From: Hyphomicrobiales bacterium
Lineage (GTDB): Bacteria > Pseudomonadota > Alphaproteobacteria > Rhizobiales > Xanthobacteraceae
Assembly: GCA_027307405.1 (NCBI GenBank)
Contig: DAHUXA010000003.1
Location: forward strand, 1 to 50,893
Length of the DNA stretch: 50,893 nucleotides
Reading direction: 5' to 3'
Of the stretch, positions 14,817-23,481 are shown piece after piece. Below the pieces are notes generated by a model. The model was not told the DNA's origin and made no database searches. It saw only the letters and a list, made by a program, of their open reading frames with translations. The stretch's first letter is position 1; every line of letters starts with the position of its first letter. Position numbers and translations under genes: made by a program.

Positions 14817-17213
14817 ATGAAGATCACCGACGACTCCCCGCCCGTACTCACCGCGCTTGATCGGCCCAATTCTTATATTGGCCGTTCGGTGCCGCGCCCG
14901 AACTTGCAAAGACTTACGCAAGGTCGCGGGCAATATGTCAGCGATGTCGCGCTGCCACGTATGGCACATGTTGCGTATGTACGGTCACCGCACGCGCACG
15001 CACGCATCGTCAAGATCACGATCGACGCAGCAAAAAACGCGACCGGCGTGATTGCGGTGGTAACCGGCGCAGAGCTTGCGAAAGTGATGACACCCTGGGT
15101 CGGAGTGCTTACACATCTCAAGGGCTTGAAATCCGCGCCTCAGGCGCCGCTCGCTGTCGAGCGCGCCTGCTGGCAGGGCGAGGCAGTTTGCGCCGTGGTC
15201 GCACGTACCCGTGCCGAGGCAGAAGACGCCTGCGAACTGGTCGAGGTGAGTTACGAAGAATTGCCGGCGGTCACCGATCCGGAAATCGCTCTCGATGGCA
15301 AAACGCCGGTGATCCACGCCTCGCTTGGCGACAATCTTTGCTTTGAACGAAAGCTGGATGTCGGCGCGGTCGACAAGGCCTTCGCCGAAGCTGACGCAGT
15401 TGTCGAAACGACATTCCGTTTCGGACGTCACACCGGCGTGACCAACGAGCCACGCTCAGTCGTTGCGGACTGGAACGAGGGCGAGCAGCGCATGACCGTC
15501 TATCACGGCACGCAGGCGCCCCATATGATGCAAAATCTGTTCGCCAAGCATCTTGGCATCGCCGAGCACCAGGTGCGCGTGCTCACCAAGGACGTCGGTG
15601 GCTCTTTCGGCATCAAAGTGCACACGTATGCCGATGAGATGGCAACGGTCGCTCTCTCCAAACTGCTCAAGCGCCCGGTGAAGTTCGTCGCCGACCGCAT
15701 CGAAAGCTTCGTCACCGACATCCATGCCCGCGATCATCGCGTCAAAGCAAAGATTGGCGTCAGCAAGGACGGCACTATCACCGCTTTCGAGATCGACGAT
15801 TTGACCGGCATCGGCCCCTACTCGGTCTATCCGCGCACCAGCGGCATCGAGGCCAACCAGGTCGTCAATCTGGTCGGCGGCCCGTACAAGTGTCCTAATT
15901 ATCGCGCGCAGGCGCGCGTCGTGTTTCAGAACAAAAATGTCATGTGCCAATACCGCGCGGTCGGTCATCCGATTGCAGTTGCGGTGACCGAAGGACTTGT
16001 CGAGCTTGCAGCAGCCAAGATCGGCATCGATCCGCTCGAACTGCGGCGGCGCAACCTTATCGCCGACGATGCCTATCCGACGCAATCGGCGTCGGGCCTT
16101 AAATTCGAACTTCTCTCGCATCATGAGGCGCTCGCCCATCTCGATTCGATGATGAACTACGCCGGCTTGCGTGCCGAACAGAAAAAGCTGCGCGAAAAGG
16201 GCATTTATCGCGGCATCGGCTTTGCGAGCTTCATCGAGGTGACAAATCCTTCTGCCGCATTTTACGGCGTCGGCGGTGCCCGCATCACGTCGATGGACGG
16301 CGCGACCGTAAAGCTCGACGCCCAAGGTGCGATCATTGTGCACACGGGCGTCACCGAGCAGGGACAAGGCGCCGAAGCCGTTGTCGCGCAATGCGTCGCG
16401 TCCTCGTTCGGCGTACCGCTGGATAAAGTTCGGGTGATTACCGGCGACACTGACAACACCCCCTATGGCGGCGGGACCTGGGCCTCGCGCGCGGCCGGGA
16501 TCGGCGGGGAAGCCGCTTGGCAGGCCGGCAAGGCGCTGCGCGGAAATGTCCTCGCTGTGGCCGCCTCTATCCTCCAGGCCAAGCCCGAGGAACTCGACAT
16601 CCGCAATGGCATTGTGGTGGACAAAGCCAACGGCACCGAACGCCTGCCGCTCGACGAACTGGCGCGCGTCGCCTACTTCCGGCCTGACACACTACCGCCT
16701 GGCTTCCAGGCCGAATTGATGGCAACGCGGCACTACGTTCCGCGCGCGTGGCCCTTTGCGTTCACCAACGGCATCCAGGGGAGCCATCTCGAAGTCGATG
16801 TCGACACTGGATTCGTGAAGCTCCTGAAGCATTGGTGCGTCGAGGACTGCGGCACCATCATCAACCCGCAACTCGTTGATGAACAGATTCGCGGTGGCGT
16901 CGTGCAGGGCATCGGTGCCGCACTGTTCGAACACTGTCTCTATGATGAACGTGGCCAGCTGCTCAACGGCAATATGGCCGACTATCTGGTGCCGATGGCC
17001 GCCGAAATGCCCGACATCGAATGCGGCCACGTGGTTTCACCCACCGCTGACAGCGAACTCGGAGCGAAAGGCGCGGGCGAAGCCGGTACCGCCGGTGCGC
17101 CCGCATCGGTCATGAACGCGATCAACGACGCACTGCGCCCGCTTGGGGCGCAGCCGCTCACCGACATGCCGTTCACGCCGGACAAGATTCTCCGGGCGCT
17201 AGGCAAAGTCTAG
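14817..17213 (+). CDS. Molybdenum hydroxylase large subunit (Mo-cofactor binding, XdhA/CoxL-like)
   Basis: The 798-residue protein binds the molybdopterin cofactor and holds the active site. It has the N-terminal aldehyde oxidase/xanthine dehydrogenase a/b hammerhead domain (to about residue 130) and the Mo-binding domains after it. Family motifs include GGSFGIKVH, the substrate-loop segment CQYRAVGHP, and GAKGAGEAGT, which carries the catalytic Glu755. The loop is not the AYRCSFR of form I carbon monoxide dehydrogenase, so this is not CoxL proper. It more likely hydroxylates an aldehyde, purine, nicotinate-like or other N-heterocyclic substrate. ATG 14817 is chosen over GTG 14805 because the protein then begins as relatives do. 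It ends the operon and converges on the dienelactone-hydrolase-like gene 4 bp away. No XdhC/MobA-type maturation genes are present. Confidence 0.94.
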   Translation: MKITDDSPPVLTALDRPNSYIGRSVPRPNLQRLTQGRGQYVSDVALPRMAHVAYVRSPHAHARIVKITIDAAKNATGVIAVVTGAELAKVMTPWVGVLTHLKGLKSAPQAPLAVERACWQGEAVCAVVARTRAEAEDACELVEVSYEELPAVTDPEIALDGKTPVIHASLGDNLCFERKLDVGAVDKAFAEADAVVETTFRFGRHTGVTNEPRSVVADWNEGEQRMTVYHGTQAPHMMQNLFAKHLGIAEHQVRVLTKDVGGSFGIKVHTYADEMATVALSKLLKRPVKFVADRIESFVTDIHARDHRVKAKIGVSKDGTITAFEIDDLTGIGPYSVYPRTSGIEANQVVNLVGGPYKCPNYRAQARVVFQNKNVMCQYRAVGHPIAVAVTEGLVELAAAKIGIDPLELRRRNLIADDAYPTQSASGLKFELLSHHEALAHLDSMMNYAGLRAEQKKLREKGIYRGIGFASFIEVTNPSAAFYGVGGARITSMDGATVKLDAQGAIIVHTGVTEQGQGAEAVVAQCVASSFGVPLDKVRVITGDTDNTPYGGGTWASRAAGIGGEAAWQAGKALRGNVLAVAASILQAKPEELDIRNGIVVDKANGTERLPLDELARVAYFRPDTLPPGFQAELMATRHYVPRAWPFAFTNGIQGSHLEVDVDTGFVKLLKHWCVEDCGTIINPQLVDEQIRGGVVQGIGAALFEHCLYDERGQLLNGNMADYLVPMAAEMPDIECGHVVSPTADSELGAKGAGEAGTAGAPASVMNAINDALRPLGAQPLTDMPFTPDKILRALGKV

Positions 17214-17217
17214 AATT

Positions 17218-18114
17218 TCAGGCGGCCCGCGGTGGAACTCCGAGCTGCTCTTTGAAGAACGCTACAGTCCGGGCCCAAGCAAGGTCTGCAGCCTCTTTGT
17301 TATAGCGCGCCCCGCCAGTGTCGTTGTTAAACGCGTGGTTGACGCCGGGATAAATGTAGATGGTGTAACGTTTTCCGTTCGCCTTCAGTGCTGCCTCGTA
17401 TGCCGTGATGCCGGCGTTGATGCGATCGTCGAGTCCGGCATAGTGCAACAGCAGCGGCGCGCGGATCGCCGGCACCTGTTCTGCGGGAAGCTGGAGTCCG
17501 TAGTAGGCCACAGCCGCTTTGAGATCGGGCCGTTCCGCCGCAAGACGATTGACGACGCCGCCACCGAAACAAAAGCCGACAACGCCGACATTACCATTCG
17601 ATTCCGCGTGGCTGACCATGAATGGCACTGCCGCGGCTGCTGCCGCTGTCATGTCTTTCACATCGGTTTTTGCGTGCAAATCACGCGCCTGATCCTCATC
17701 AGCGGGCGTACCACCCGATATCGACAGCAGGTCGAGAGCGAAGGCAAGGAAGCCCTCGAGCGCCAGCCGTCTGGCGACATCCTGGATGTGCGGATTGAGA
17801 CCGCGATTTTCATGGACAACGATAATGACGGGGCGCTTGCCCTTTGCTTTGGGGCGCACCAAGTAGCCGTTGATCTTCCCTTTCGGTGAGTCATACGAGA
17901 TGCGGTCAATCGCCAACCGCGCGTCGTTTTCCGCTACGATGGCGGCTTGCGCGTAATCGTTCTTCAGCAACGGCAGCAGCGCCACGGCGGCTGCGGTCGA
18001 ACCGGTCAACGTAGCCAACCGATCGATGAAGTCGCGGCGGCTGATGTCGCCATGAGTGAACCTGTCGTACAGATTGATAACGCGTTGGTCCTTTGCCATC
18101 GGATTGCGTTTCAT
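17218..18114 (-). CDS. Dienelactone hydrolase-family protein with Tat-type leader
   Basis: This alpha/beta hydrolase has 298 residues from ATG 18114. The N-terminal half starts with SRRDFIDRLATLTGSTAAAV near residue 25, a twin-arginine-like leader with a hydrophobic stretch, so export by Tat is plausible. The body shows the dienelactone hydrolase triad: Cys182 (GFCFGGG), an acid at GLDDRIN near 230 and His260 (VNHAFNND), with the HENRG segment near 101-105. It resembles YghX-type members of the family. ATGs at 18114 (GAGG ten bases upstream) and 18099 are alternatives; the frame is open to 18162. It is convergent with the molybdenum hydroxylase large subunit and divergent from the cyclase gene. 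Its substrate is unknown; lactone or ester hydrolysis is the family expectation. Confidence 0.88.
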   Translation of the reverse strand: MKRNPMAKDQRVINLYDRFTHGDISRRDFIDRLATLTGSTAAAVALLPLLKNDYAQAAIVAENDARLAIDRISYDSPKGKINGYLVRPKAKGKRPVIIVVHENRGLNPHIQDVARRLALEGFLAFALDLLSISGGTPADEDQARDLHAKTDVKDMTAAAAAAVPFMVSHAESNGNVGVVGFCFGGGVVNRLAAERPDLKAAVAYYGLQLPAEQVPAIRAPLLLHYAGLDDRINAGITAYEAALKANGKRYTIYIYPGVNHAFNNDTGGARYNKEAADLAWARTVAFFKEQLGVPPRAA

Positions 18115-18312
18115 AGATGCACCGCCTCGTGATTGGCTTCTTGGGAACCCGCTCGGGGACACGATAGTGGGCGAGCATTGCTTCCCTTGTCAAAGCGCTG
18201 TTGGTCAACACCGCTTGATGAAACACCTGTGACCAGCGCATATTGCCCCGGCGCCGGATTAATCCGTTTGAGGCGCACCGCTAACAATGAAAAGACCGGA
18301 AGGAAGCACTTC

Positions 18313-19266
18313 ATGAATATCAAGGTCGGCAAACAAGCGATCGCCGAAGCTACGAAAAAACTGAAGAATTGGGGACGGTGGGGGAAAGATGACCAGATTG
18401 GCACCCTCAATCACGTCACCCCCGAGGACATCGTGAAGGCGGCGGGACTGATCCGCTCCGGCAAGGTGTTTGCGCTCGGCATCCCGCTCGACCGCACCGG
18501 GCCACAGACCGGCTTGTTCGGCGGACGTTTCAACCCAATTCACCAGATGCTGGCAACCGGCACCGACGCAATTTCCGGTCAGCAGGATTGGAATAAGATT
18601 CGCTATGCCGACGACACGCTTACTCTGTGTGTGCAAGGCGCCACGCACTGGGATGCGCTCGGGCACATCTTTTACGAGGACAAAGCCTACAACGGCTACG
18701 ATGCCAAACTGATCGACTCGCGGGGTCTTTCGGTCCTCGGCATCGAGCATTCCAAAAACAAGATGGTCGGACGCGGCGTACTGCTCGACATCGCACGCTT
18801 TCGCGGCGTCAAATGGATGCAGGACGGTGAAAGCATTTCCAATCACGAGCTCGACGAATGCGCAAAGCAGCAGAATGTGTCGATCGGCCGCGGCGATTTC
18901 GTCATCGTGCGCACCGGGCAAATGGAGCGCTGCCTGGCCGAAAAGAACTGGGGCGGCTACGCCGGCGGCGACGCACCCGGCGTCAAGTTCGAGAACTGCT
19001 ATTGGTGCCAGGAAAAACAGGTCGCCGCTATTTGCACGGACACCTGGGGTGTAGAAGTACGGCCGAATGAAACCACCGAAGCCAACCAGCCCTGGCACTG
19101 GGTGGTCATTCCAGCCATGGGCCTCTGCATGGGTGAGATTTTTTATCTCAAGGAACTGGCCGAAGACTGCGAACAAGACGGTATTTATGAATTCTTCTTC
19201 TGCGGGCCACCATTGATTATCACCGGCGGAACAGGATCGCCGATCAACCCGCAGGCGATCAAGTAG
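18313..19266 (+). CDS. Cyclase-family (kynurenine formamidase-like) hydrolase
   Basis: The 317-residue protein belongs to the bacterial cyclase/kynurenine formamidase metal-dependent hydrolase family. Its metal site GATHWDALGHIF supplies His112, Asp114 and His118, matching the family HxGTHxDxxxH with Ala in place of the usual first Gly region. Family members hydrolyse amides, isatin or lactone-like rings; which one applies here is unknown. The ATG at 18313 is preferred: AGGA lies eight bases upstream and the family N-terminus starts there, although the frame is open back to 18133. It is divergent from the dienelactone-hydrolase-like gene across about 200 bp and sits 171 bp before the HisD-like gene, with a palindromic repeat in between. 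Confidence 0.9.
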   Translation: MNIKVGKQAIAEATKKLKNWGRWGKDDQIGTLNHVTPEDIVKAAGLIRSGKVFALGIPLDRTGPQTGLFGGRFNPIHQMLATGTDAISGQQDWNKIRYADDTLTLCVQGATHWDALGHIFYEDKAYNGYDAKLIDSRGLSVLGIEHSKNKMVGRGVLLDIARFRGVKWMQDGESISNHELDECAKQQNVSIGRGDFVIVRTGQMERCLAEKNWGGYAGGDAPGVKFENCYWCQEKQVAAICTDTWGVEVRPNETTEANQPWHWVVIPAMGLCMGEIFYLKELAEDCEQDGIYEFFFCGPPLIITGGTGSPINPQAIK

Positions 19267-19310
19267 CATCGTAACAAGCCCAAGCGCGGCTCCATATTCT
19301 TCTACGGTCG

Positions 19311-19395
19311 GCCCCGGGCTTGACCCAGGGGTCCATGAAGCGTTTCAACTTGGCGAAAGGCATCATGGATGGCCGGATCAAGCCCGGCCATGACG
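19311..19395. repeat. Pair of dispersed palindromic repeats, Hyphomicrobiales type
   Basis: Two palindromic units lie side by side. The first pairs CCCCGGG (19312-19318) with CCCAGGGG (19324-19331) with one bulged base. The second pairs ATGGCCGG (19369-19376) with CCGGCCAT (19384-19391) perfectly over a seven-base loop. The sequence GGATCAAGCCCGGCCATGAC is the typical short intergenic element of Bradyrhizobium relatives. It lies between the cyclase and HisD-like genes and could act as a weak terminator or mRNA-stabilising hairpin. Confidence 0.75.
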
Positions 19396-19437
19396 CGATG
19401 TAAATGGCACAGCTGCGACATACCGGAGGAATAAACC

Positions 19438-20745
19438 ATGCCCCGTTGGCTCAAGCGTGGAATGGACGCGGGCGCGATCAAGGCCGCCGACGCCAAGGTG
19501 CGCGAAATCGTCGAGAATATCCTCGCCGACATCGAGGCACGCAAGGACGAGGCTGTTAAAGACCTGTCGAAAAAATTCGATAATTGGTCACCGGAGGACT
19601 TCCGGTTATCGCCGCAGGACATCGAGCGCGCCATCGCGCAAGTACCGAAGCGCGATCTCGACGACATCAAGTTTGCGCAAGCACAAGTGCGCAATTTCGC
19701 ACAGAAGCAACGCGACACAATGCATGACCTTGAAGTCGAGACTTTGCCGGGAGTTGTGCTCGGCCATCGGCATATCCCTGTGAATTCGATCGGCTGTTAC
19801 GTGCCCGGCGGCCGCTATCCAATGGTTGCCTCGGCGCACATGTCGATCGTCACCGCAAAGGTTGCGGGTGTGCAGCGCATCATCGCCTGCGCGCCGCCGT
19901 TTAAGGGCGGTCCGCATCCGGCCATCGTTGCCGCCATGCATTTTGGTGGTGCTGACGAGATCTATGTGCTCGGGGGAGTGCAGGCAGTGGCTGCCATGGC
20001 GCTCGGGACCGAAACCATCAAACCGACCGACATGATCGTTGGCCCAGGCAATGCCTATGTGGCGGAAGCCAAGCGTCAGCTGTTCGGACGTGTCGGGATC
20101 GACCTGCTCGCCGGTCCCACCGAGACACTGATTATCGCCGACGACAGCGTGGACGGAGAAATTTGCGCGACCGATCTCCTCGGCCAGGCCGAGCACGGTC
20201 CTACCTCCCCCGCTGTATTGATCACCAACTCCGAGAAACTCGCGCGCGACACCATGAAAGAGGTCAAGCGGCTGCTGTCGATCCTTCCGACTGCCGACGC
20301 GGCCGGTCAGGCCTGGAAGGACTACGGCGAAGTCATCATCTGCGATAACGAAGCCGAGATGATCGCTGAAGCCGACCGTGTTGCGTCGGAGCACGTGCAG
20401 GTCATGACGCAAGATCCGGACGTGTTTCTCAACGGCATGAAGAACTACGGCTCGTTGTTTCTCGGACCGCGCACCAATGTCGCCTACGGCGATAAAGTGA
20501 TTGGCACCAATCACACGCTGCCGACCAAGAAAGCGGCGCGATACACCGGCGGTTTGTGGGTCGGCAAGTTCATGAAGACTTGCACCTATCAAAGGGTCTT
20601 GACCGACGAAGCGAGCGCCATGATCGGCGAATATTGCTCGCGGCTTTGCGTGCTGGAAGGCTTTCTCGGCCACGCCGAGCAGGCCAATATCCGTGTGCGC
20701 CGCTACGGCGGTCGCAATGTGCCATACGCCCAGGCGGCGGAATGA
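19438..20745 (+). CDS. Histidinol dehydrogenase-family enzyme, probably not biosynthetic (HpsN-like)
   Basis: The 435-residue protein has the full histidinol dehydrogenase metal and catalytic set: Gln250 and His253 (GQAEHGP), Glu318-His319 (ASEHVQ), Asp352 (GDKVIG) and His412 (LGHAEQ). The spacing is within a residue of the E. coli enzyme. Several sequence regions, such as [20 protein letters not shown] and [20 protein letters not shown], resemble the HisD-like dehydrogenase subgroup that includes sulfopropanediol 3-dehydrogenase HpsN. There are no other his genes nearby. Its stop overlaps the start of an SDR gene by 4 bp (ATGA), which points to a two-step dehydrogenation pathway. It oxidises a primary alcohol to a carboxylate with NAD and zinc by family precedent; the substrate is unproven. 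GGAGG lies eight bases before the ATG. Confidence 0.88.
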   Translation: MPRWLKRGMDAGAIKAADAKVREIVENILADIEARKDEAVKDLSKKFDNWSPEDFRLSPQDIERAIAQVPKRDLDDIKFAQAQVRNFAQKQRDTMHDLEVETLPGVVLGHRHIPVNSIGCYVPGGRYPMVASAHMSIVTAKVAGVQRIIACAPPFKGGPHPAIVAAMHFGGADEIYVLGGVQAVAAMALGTETIKPTDMIVGPGNAYVAEAKRQLFGRVGIDLLAGPTETLIIADDSVDGEICATDLLGQAEHGPTSPAVLITNSEKLARDTMKEVKRLLSILPTADAAGQAWKDYGEVIICDNEAEMIAEADRVASEHVQVMTQDPDVFLNGMKNYGSLFLGPRTNVAYGDKVIGTNHTLPTKKAARYTGGLWVGKFMKTCTYQRVLTDEASAMIGEYCSRLCVLEGFLGHAEQANIRVRRYGGRNVPYAQAAE

Positions 20746-21506
20746 TGCAGCTTCCCGCGACCCCTTCTTTCCGCCTCGACGGCAAGCGCGCCTTGGTAAC
20801 CGGGGCCGGGCGCGGCATCGGCCTGACCGCCGCCGCTGCGCTGGCGGAGGCCGGCGCGCATGTGACCCTCGCCGCGCGTACTACAAGCGAGATCGAAGAA
20901 GCCGCCGCCGCCATTCGCGCGCGTGGCCAAAAGGCCGAGCCGCTCACGCTCGATGTGACCGACAACAACGCGGTCCAGGCCGCGCTAAAGGGCAAGATAT
21001 TTGACGTTCTGGTGAACAATGCCGGGACCAATCGACCCGGTCCTTTCATTGAGGTCACTGAGGAAAATTACGACCTGATCTTCGATCTCGATATGCGCGC
21101 GTGCTTTTTCGTGGCGCAGGCCATCGTGCGCGAGCTCATCGCGGCCAAGCGAACGGGCTCAATCATCAATGTTACATCGCAGCTCGGCCATGTCGGTTGG
21201 GCCGGGCGCACGATCTATGTCTCGGCAAAACACGCGCTCGAAGGCTTCACCAAGGCACTCGGGGTTGAATTGGCGCCTATCGGCATCCGGGTGAATTCGC
21301 TGGCGCCGACCTTCATCGAGACGCCAATGACGAAACCGTTTTTTGAAAATCCGCAATTCAAGAAAGCCGTCCTCGACAAGATCAAAATGGGACGGCTTGG
21401 TACGCTCGAGGAACTCATGGGTGCGATCGTATTCCTCGCGTCCGACGCATCATCGCTAATGACCGGCACATCGCTTATCGTCGACGGTGGCTGGACGGCG
21501 GAGTAG
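20742..21506 (+). CDS. Short-chain dehydrogenase/reductase
   Basis: The 254-residue classical SDR has the NAD(P)-binding TGAGRGIG (residues 20-27), NNAG (92-95) and the catalytic Ser146, Tyr159 and Lys163 (TSQLGHV, YVSAK). Its ATG at 20742 overlaps the HisD-like stop in an ATGA junction, so the two are translationally coupled. The pairing of a HisD-like enzyme with an SDR parallels the dihydroxypropanesulfonate pathway (HpsN with HpsO), but no sulfite-lyase genes are next to it. A C-2 or C-3 alcohol oxidation in the same pathway is the best inference. The frame upstream to 20556 lies inside the HisD-like gene and is not used. Confidence 0.92.
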   Translation: MMQLPATPSFRLDGKRALVTGAGRGIGLTAAAALAEAGAHVTLAARTTSEIEEAAAAIRARGQKAEPLTLDVTDNNAVQAALKGKIFDVLVNNAGTNRPGPFIEVTEENYDLIFDLDMRACFFVAQAIVRELIAAKRTGSIINVTSQLGHVGWAGRTIYVSAKHALEGFTKALGVELAPIGIRVNSLAPTFIETPMTKPFFENPQFKKAVLDKIKMGRLGTLEELMGAIVFLASDASSLMTGTSLIVDGGWTAE

Positions 21507-22466
21507 CTACTTCAACGGCGGCAAGTCGGCAAAATATTCGGGGTGTTCCTTCTGCACCTCGGCCATGAACTGCGGTCGGAACAGACTCGGCACGTCGAGC
21601 CTCGGCGCGCCCTTGAGCGTGTTCATCAACACTTCATCTTCGGCATTTTCGAACGCGCGCATCACCGCCGGTGAGAGCCGCGGATCGAAGCTGATATGCC
21701 GCACCGCCTTCTTGCCAATCGCCACATCGGTGCCCGGCACCCATTTGGCGAAGATCTCTACCGCCTCATCGCGGTTGTTGCGGGTGAAATGCGAAGATTG
21801 CGCGAGACCGGCAGCTATCGCCTTGACCAATTGGGGCTTGCTCTCGACCGTCGGCCCATGCGCGGTCGCCACCATCACATAGGACATGTGATGGCCGCCG
21901 CGGATCACTGTATACGAATCCGGCACCTGGGTGAGCACCTGCGTCACGTAGGGCTCCCACGACACCACCGCATCGACCTTGCCCTCGGCTAAAGCCGGCG
22001 CCAGGCCGAATTGCGACCAGATGTTTTCGATAGTGAGCTCTTCGTATTTCATCTTGGCGCGGCGCAGCACCATCTTGAAATACTCGTCGGAAGTCTGCCC
22101 GCGCGCCAGCCCGATTTTTTTCCCCTTGAGATCGTTGAGCTTGCCAGCCTCGATACCGCGGCCCTTCTTGGTCACGATCGCAAGCGGGTCGTCGCAGTTG
22201 TCGCGGGTGGCGTCGTTCATGATGAGGCCAATGACCTTGAACGGCTCACCAGCATGCACCGCCTTGAGATACGTGGTGGTGCTCATGTCGCCAACCTGCG
22301 CACGGCCGTCGTGCATGGCGTTGACCATGTCGGTACCGGTGTCGACGACCAGCATCTTCGCGTCGACGCCGTGCTTCTTGAAGAAGCCTTTCTCCGCGCC
22401 GATAAACATCGGCAGATGGCCGAAATTATTACCAATCACCACGTCAAGCTTGGGCAAGTCCGCCAT
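21507..22466 (-). CDS. SsuA/TauA/ThiY-type solute-binding protein without a signal peptide
   Basis: The 319-residue protein has the periplasmic binding fold of the sulfonate, nitrate and thiamine-precursor family. It begins LDVVIGNNFGHLPMFIGAEKG, continues with ADMVNAMHDGRAQVGDMS-like sequence, and has LKGKKIGLARGQTSDEYF and AEGKVDAVVSWEPYV as in SsuA relatives. It starts MADLPKLDV with no leader peptide. A strong GGGAGGA lies five bases before the ATG and no in-frame upstream start adds one. No ABC permease or ATPase gene is near. It is 31 bp downstream of the 2-hydroxyacid dehydrogenase and likely the last gene of that operon. Either it is a cytoplasmic THI5/NMT1-like protein or an exported protein that uses another route. 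It touches the convergent SDR gene directly. Confidence 0.87.
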   Translation of the reverse strand: MADLPKLDVVIGNNFGHLPMFIGAEKGFFKKHGVDAKMLVVDTGTDMVNAMHDGRAQVGDMSTTTYLKAVHAGEPFKVIGLIMNDATRDNCDDPLAIVTKKGRGIEAGKLNDLKGKKIGLARGQTSDEYFKMVLRRAKMKYEELTIENIWSQFGLAPALAEGKVDAVVSWEPYVTQVLTQVPDSYTVIRGGHHMSYVMVATAHGPTVESKPQLVKAIAAGLAQSSHFTRNNRDEAVEIFAKWVPGTDVAIGKKAVRHISFDPRLSPAVMRAFENAEDEVLMNTLKGAPRLDVPSLFRPQFMAEVQKEHPEYFADLPPLK

Positions 22467-22497
22467 GGCAGTCCTCCCGTTCTATGTACGTACGAAG

Positions 22498-23481
22498 CTA
22501 TGATTGCGCGAGCACCTGCGGATTGACGCAATTCGGCGGCGTACGGCCGTCGATCAGCGCCTGTATGTTGTCCACGACGATATTCGCCATCTGATCACGC
22601 ACTTCCTTCACTGCGCTGCCGAGATGCGGCGTGAGCACGACGTTCTTCATCGATCTCAGCGCCGGAGGTAGCTTGGGTTCATGCTCGAACACGTCGAGCG
22701 CGGCGCCCGCAATCTGCTTTTTCTTGAGCGCGCGCACCAGCGCCTTTTCATCAATAATGGCGCCACGCGCAGTGTTGACTATGAAAGCCGTTGGCTTCAT
22801 CAGTGCAAACTGCTTGTCCGAGATCATATGACGCGTCTCGGCGTTAAGTGCGGCATGTAGCGATACGAAGTCAGATTCGGCCAGAAGGCGCTCGAGCGTC
22901 ACATGCTCGATGCCGAGTTCCCGCTCGGCTTCGGGTTTGCGCCGCGGACCCCAATATAGAATTTTCATGCCGAAGCCCCGCGCACGCCGCGCGGTGGCCT
23001 GGCCAATACGACCCGCGCCAACAAGCCCGAGTGTTTTGCCGTAAACATAACTGCTGGCGAGATGGCTCGACTGCGAACCCGGAAATTTTCCGGCACGCAC
23101 CAATTTATCGCCTTCCATCATGCGGCGAGCAACCGCAATCATCAGTCCGAAATGGATGTCGGCGGTTGCCTCCGCCACGATCGGCGGCACCACGGTGACT
23201 GGAATGCCGCGCTTGGTTGCCTCCGCGACATCGATATTGTCCGGTGTGATCGCCATCGAGCAGACCGCACGCAATTTTGGATTGGCAGCAAGCACAGCTC
23301 TGTCGATGCGGTCATGGAGCAGAGAAAACAGAATATCGCATTTCTTCACCGCGGCGATCAGTCTGGGCTTGGCGATAATCTTGCTCGAATCGGTGTTGAT
23401 TTTGACGTTCGCGATGGCCCGCAGGCGCTCGAACGCAGTGGCCGCAATCGGCTGGCTGACAAAGACGCGCGGCTTGGCCAT
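22498..23481 (-). CDS. D-2-hydroxyacid dehydrogenase
   Basis: The 327-residue NAD-dependent enzyme has GLVGAGRIGQATA (residues 152-164) and the catalytic Arg239 (VNTARGAI), Glu268 (FEHEPKLP) and His286 (TPHLGSA). Its ATG shares a base with the stop of the upstream phosphotransferase gene (TGATG), so the two are coupled. The frame continues upstream to 23526, but that part lies within the other gene. It is the third gene of the operon led by the M24-fold protein. A glyoxylate or hydroxypyruvate reductase-like role is typical of the family, but the substrate is unknown. Confidence 0.92.
   Translation of the reverse strand: MAKPRVFVSQPIAATAFERLRAIANVKINTDSSKIIAKPRLIAAVKKCDILFSLLHDRIDRAVLAANPKLRAVCSMAITPDNIDVAEATKRGIPVTVVPPIVAEATADIHFGLMIAVARRMMEGDKLVRAGKFPGSQSSHLASSYVYGKTLGLVGAGRIGQATARRARGFGMKILYWGPRRKPEAERELGIEHVTLERLLAESDFVSLHAALNAETRHMISDKQFALMKPTAFIVNTARGAIIDEKALVRALKKKQIAGAALDVFEHEPKLPPALRSMKNVVLTPHLGSAVKEVRDQMANIVVDNIQALIDGRTPPNCVNPQVLAQS

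Noticed and set aside
15456-16391. A 311-residue minus-strand frame in the molybdenum hydroxylase large subunit
   Set aside because: It is a shadow of the large-subunit gene with biased composition and no motif.
14817-17213. Calling the large subunit CoxL of carbon monoxide dehydrogenase
   Set aside because: The form I active-site loop AYRCSFR is absent; the loop here is CQYRAVGHP.
18259-20673. Minus-strand frames of 336 and 355 residues under the cyclase and HisD-like genes
   Set aside because: Both are antisense to enzymes with full catalytic residues.
19438-20745. Calling this gene hisD of histidine biosynthesis
   Set aside because: The residues for histidinol dehydrogenase are present, but there are no his genes nearby and the gene is coupled to an SDR, which fits the catabolic HpsN-type subgroup better. 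The biosynthetic function is not excluded.
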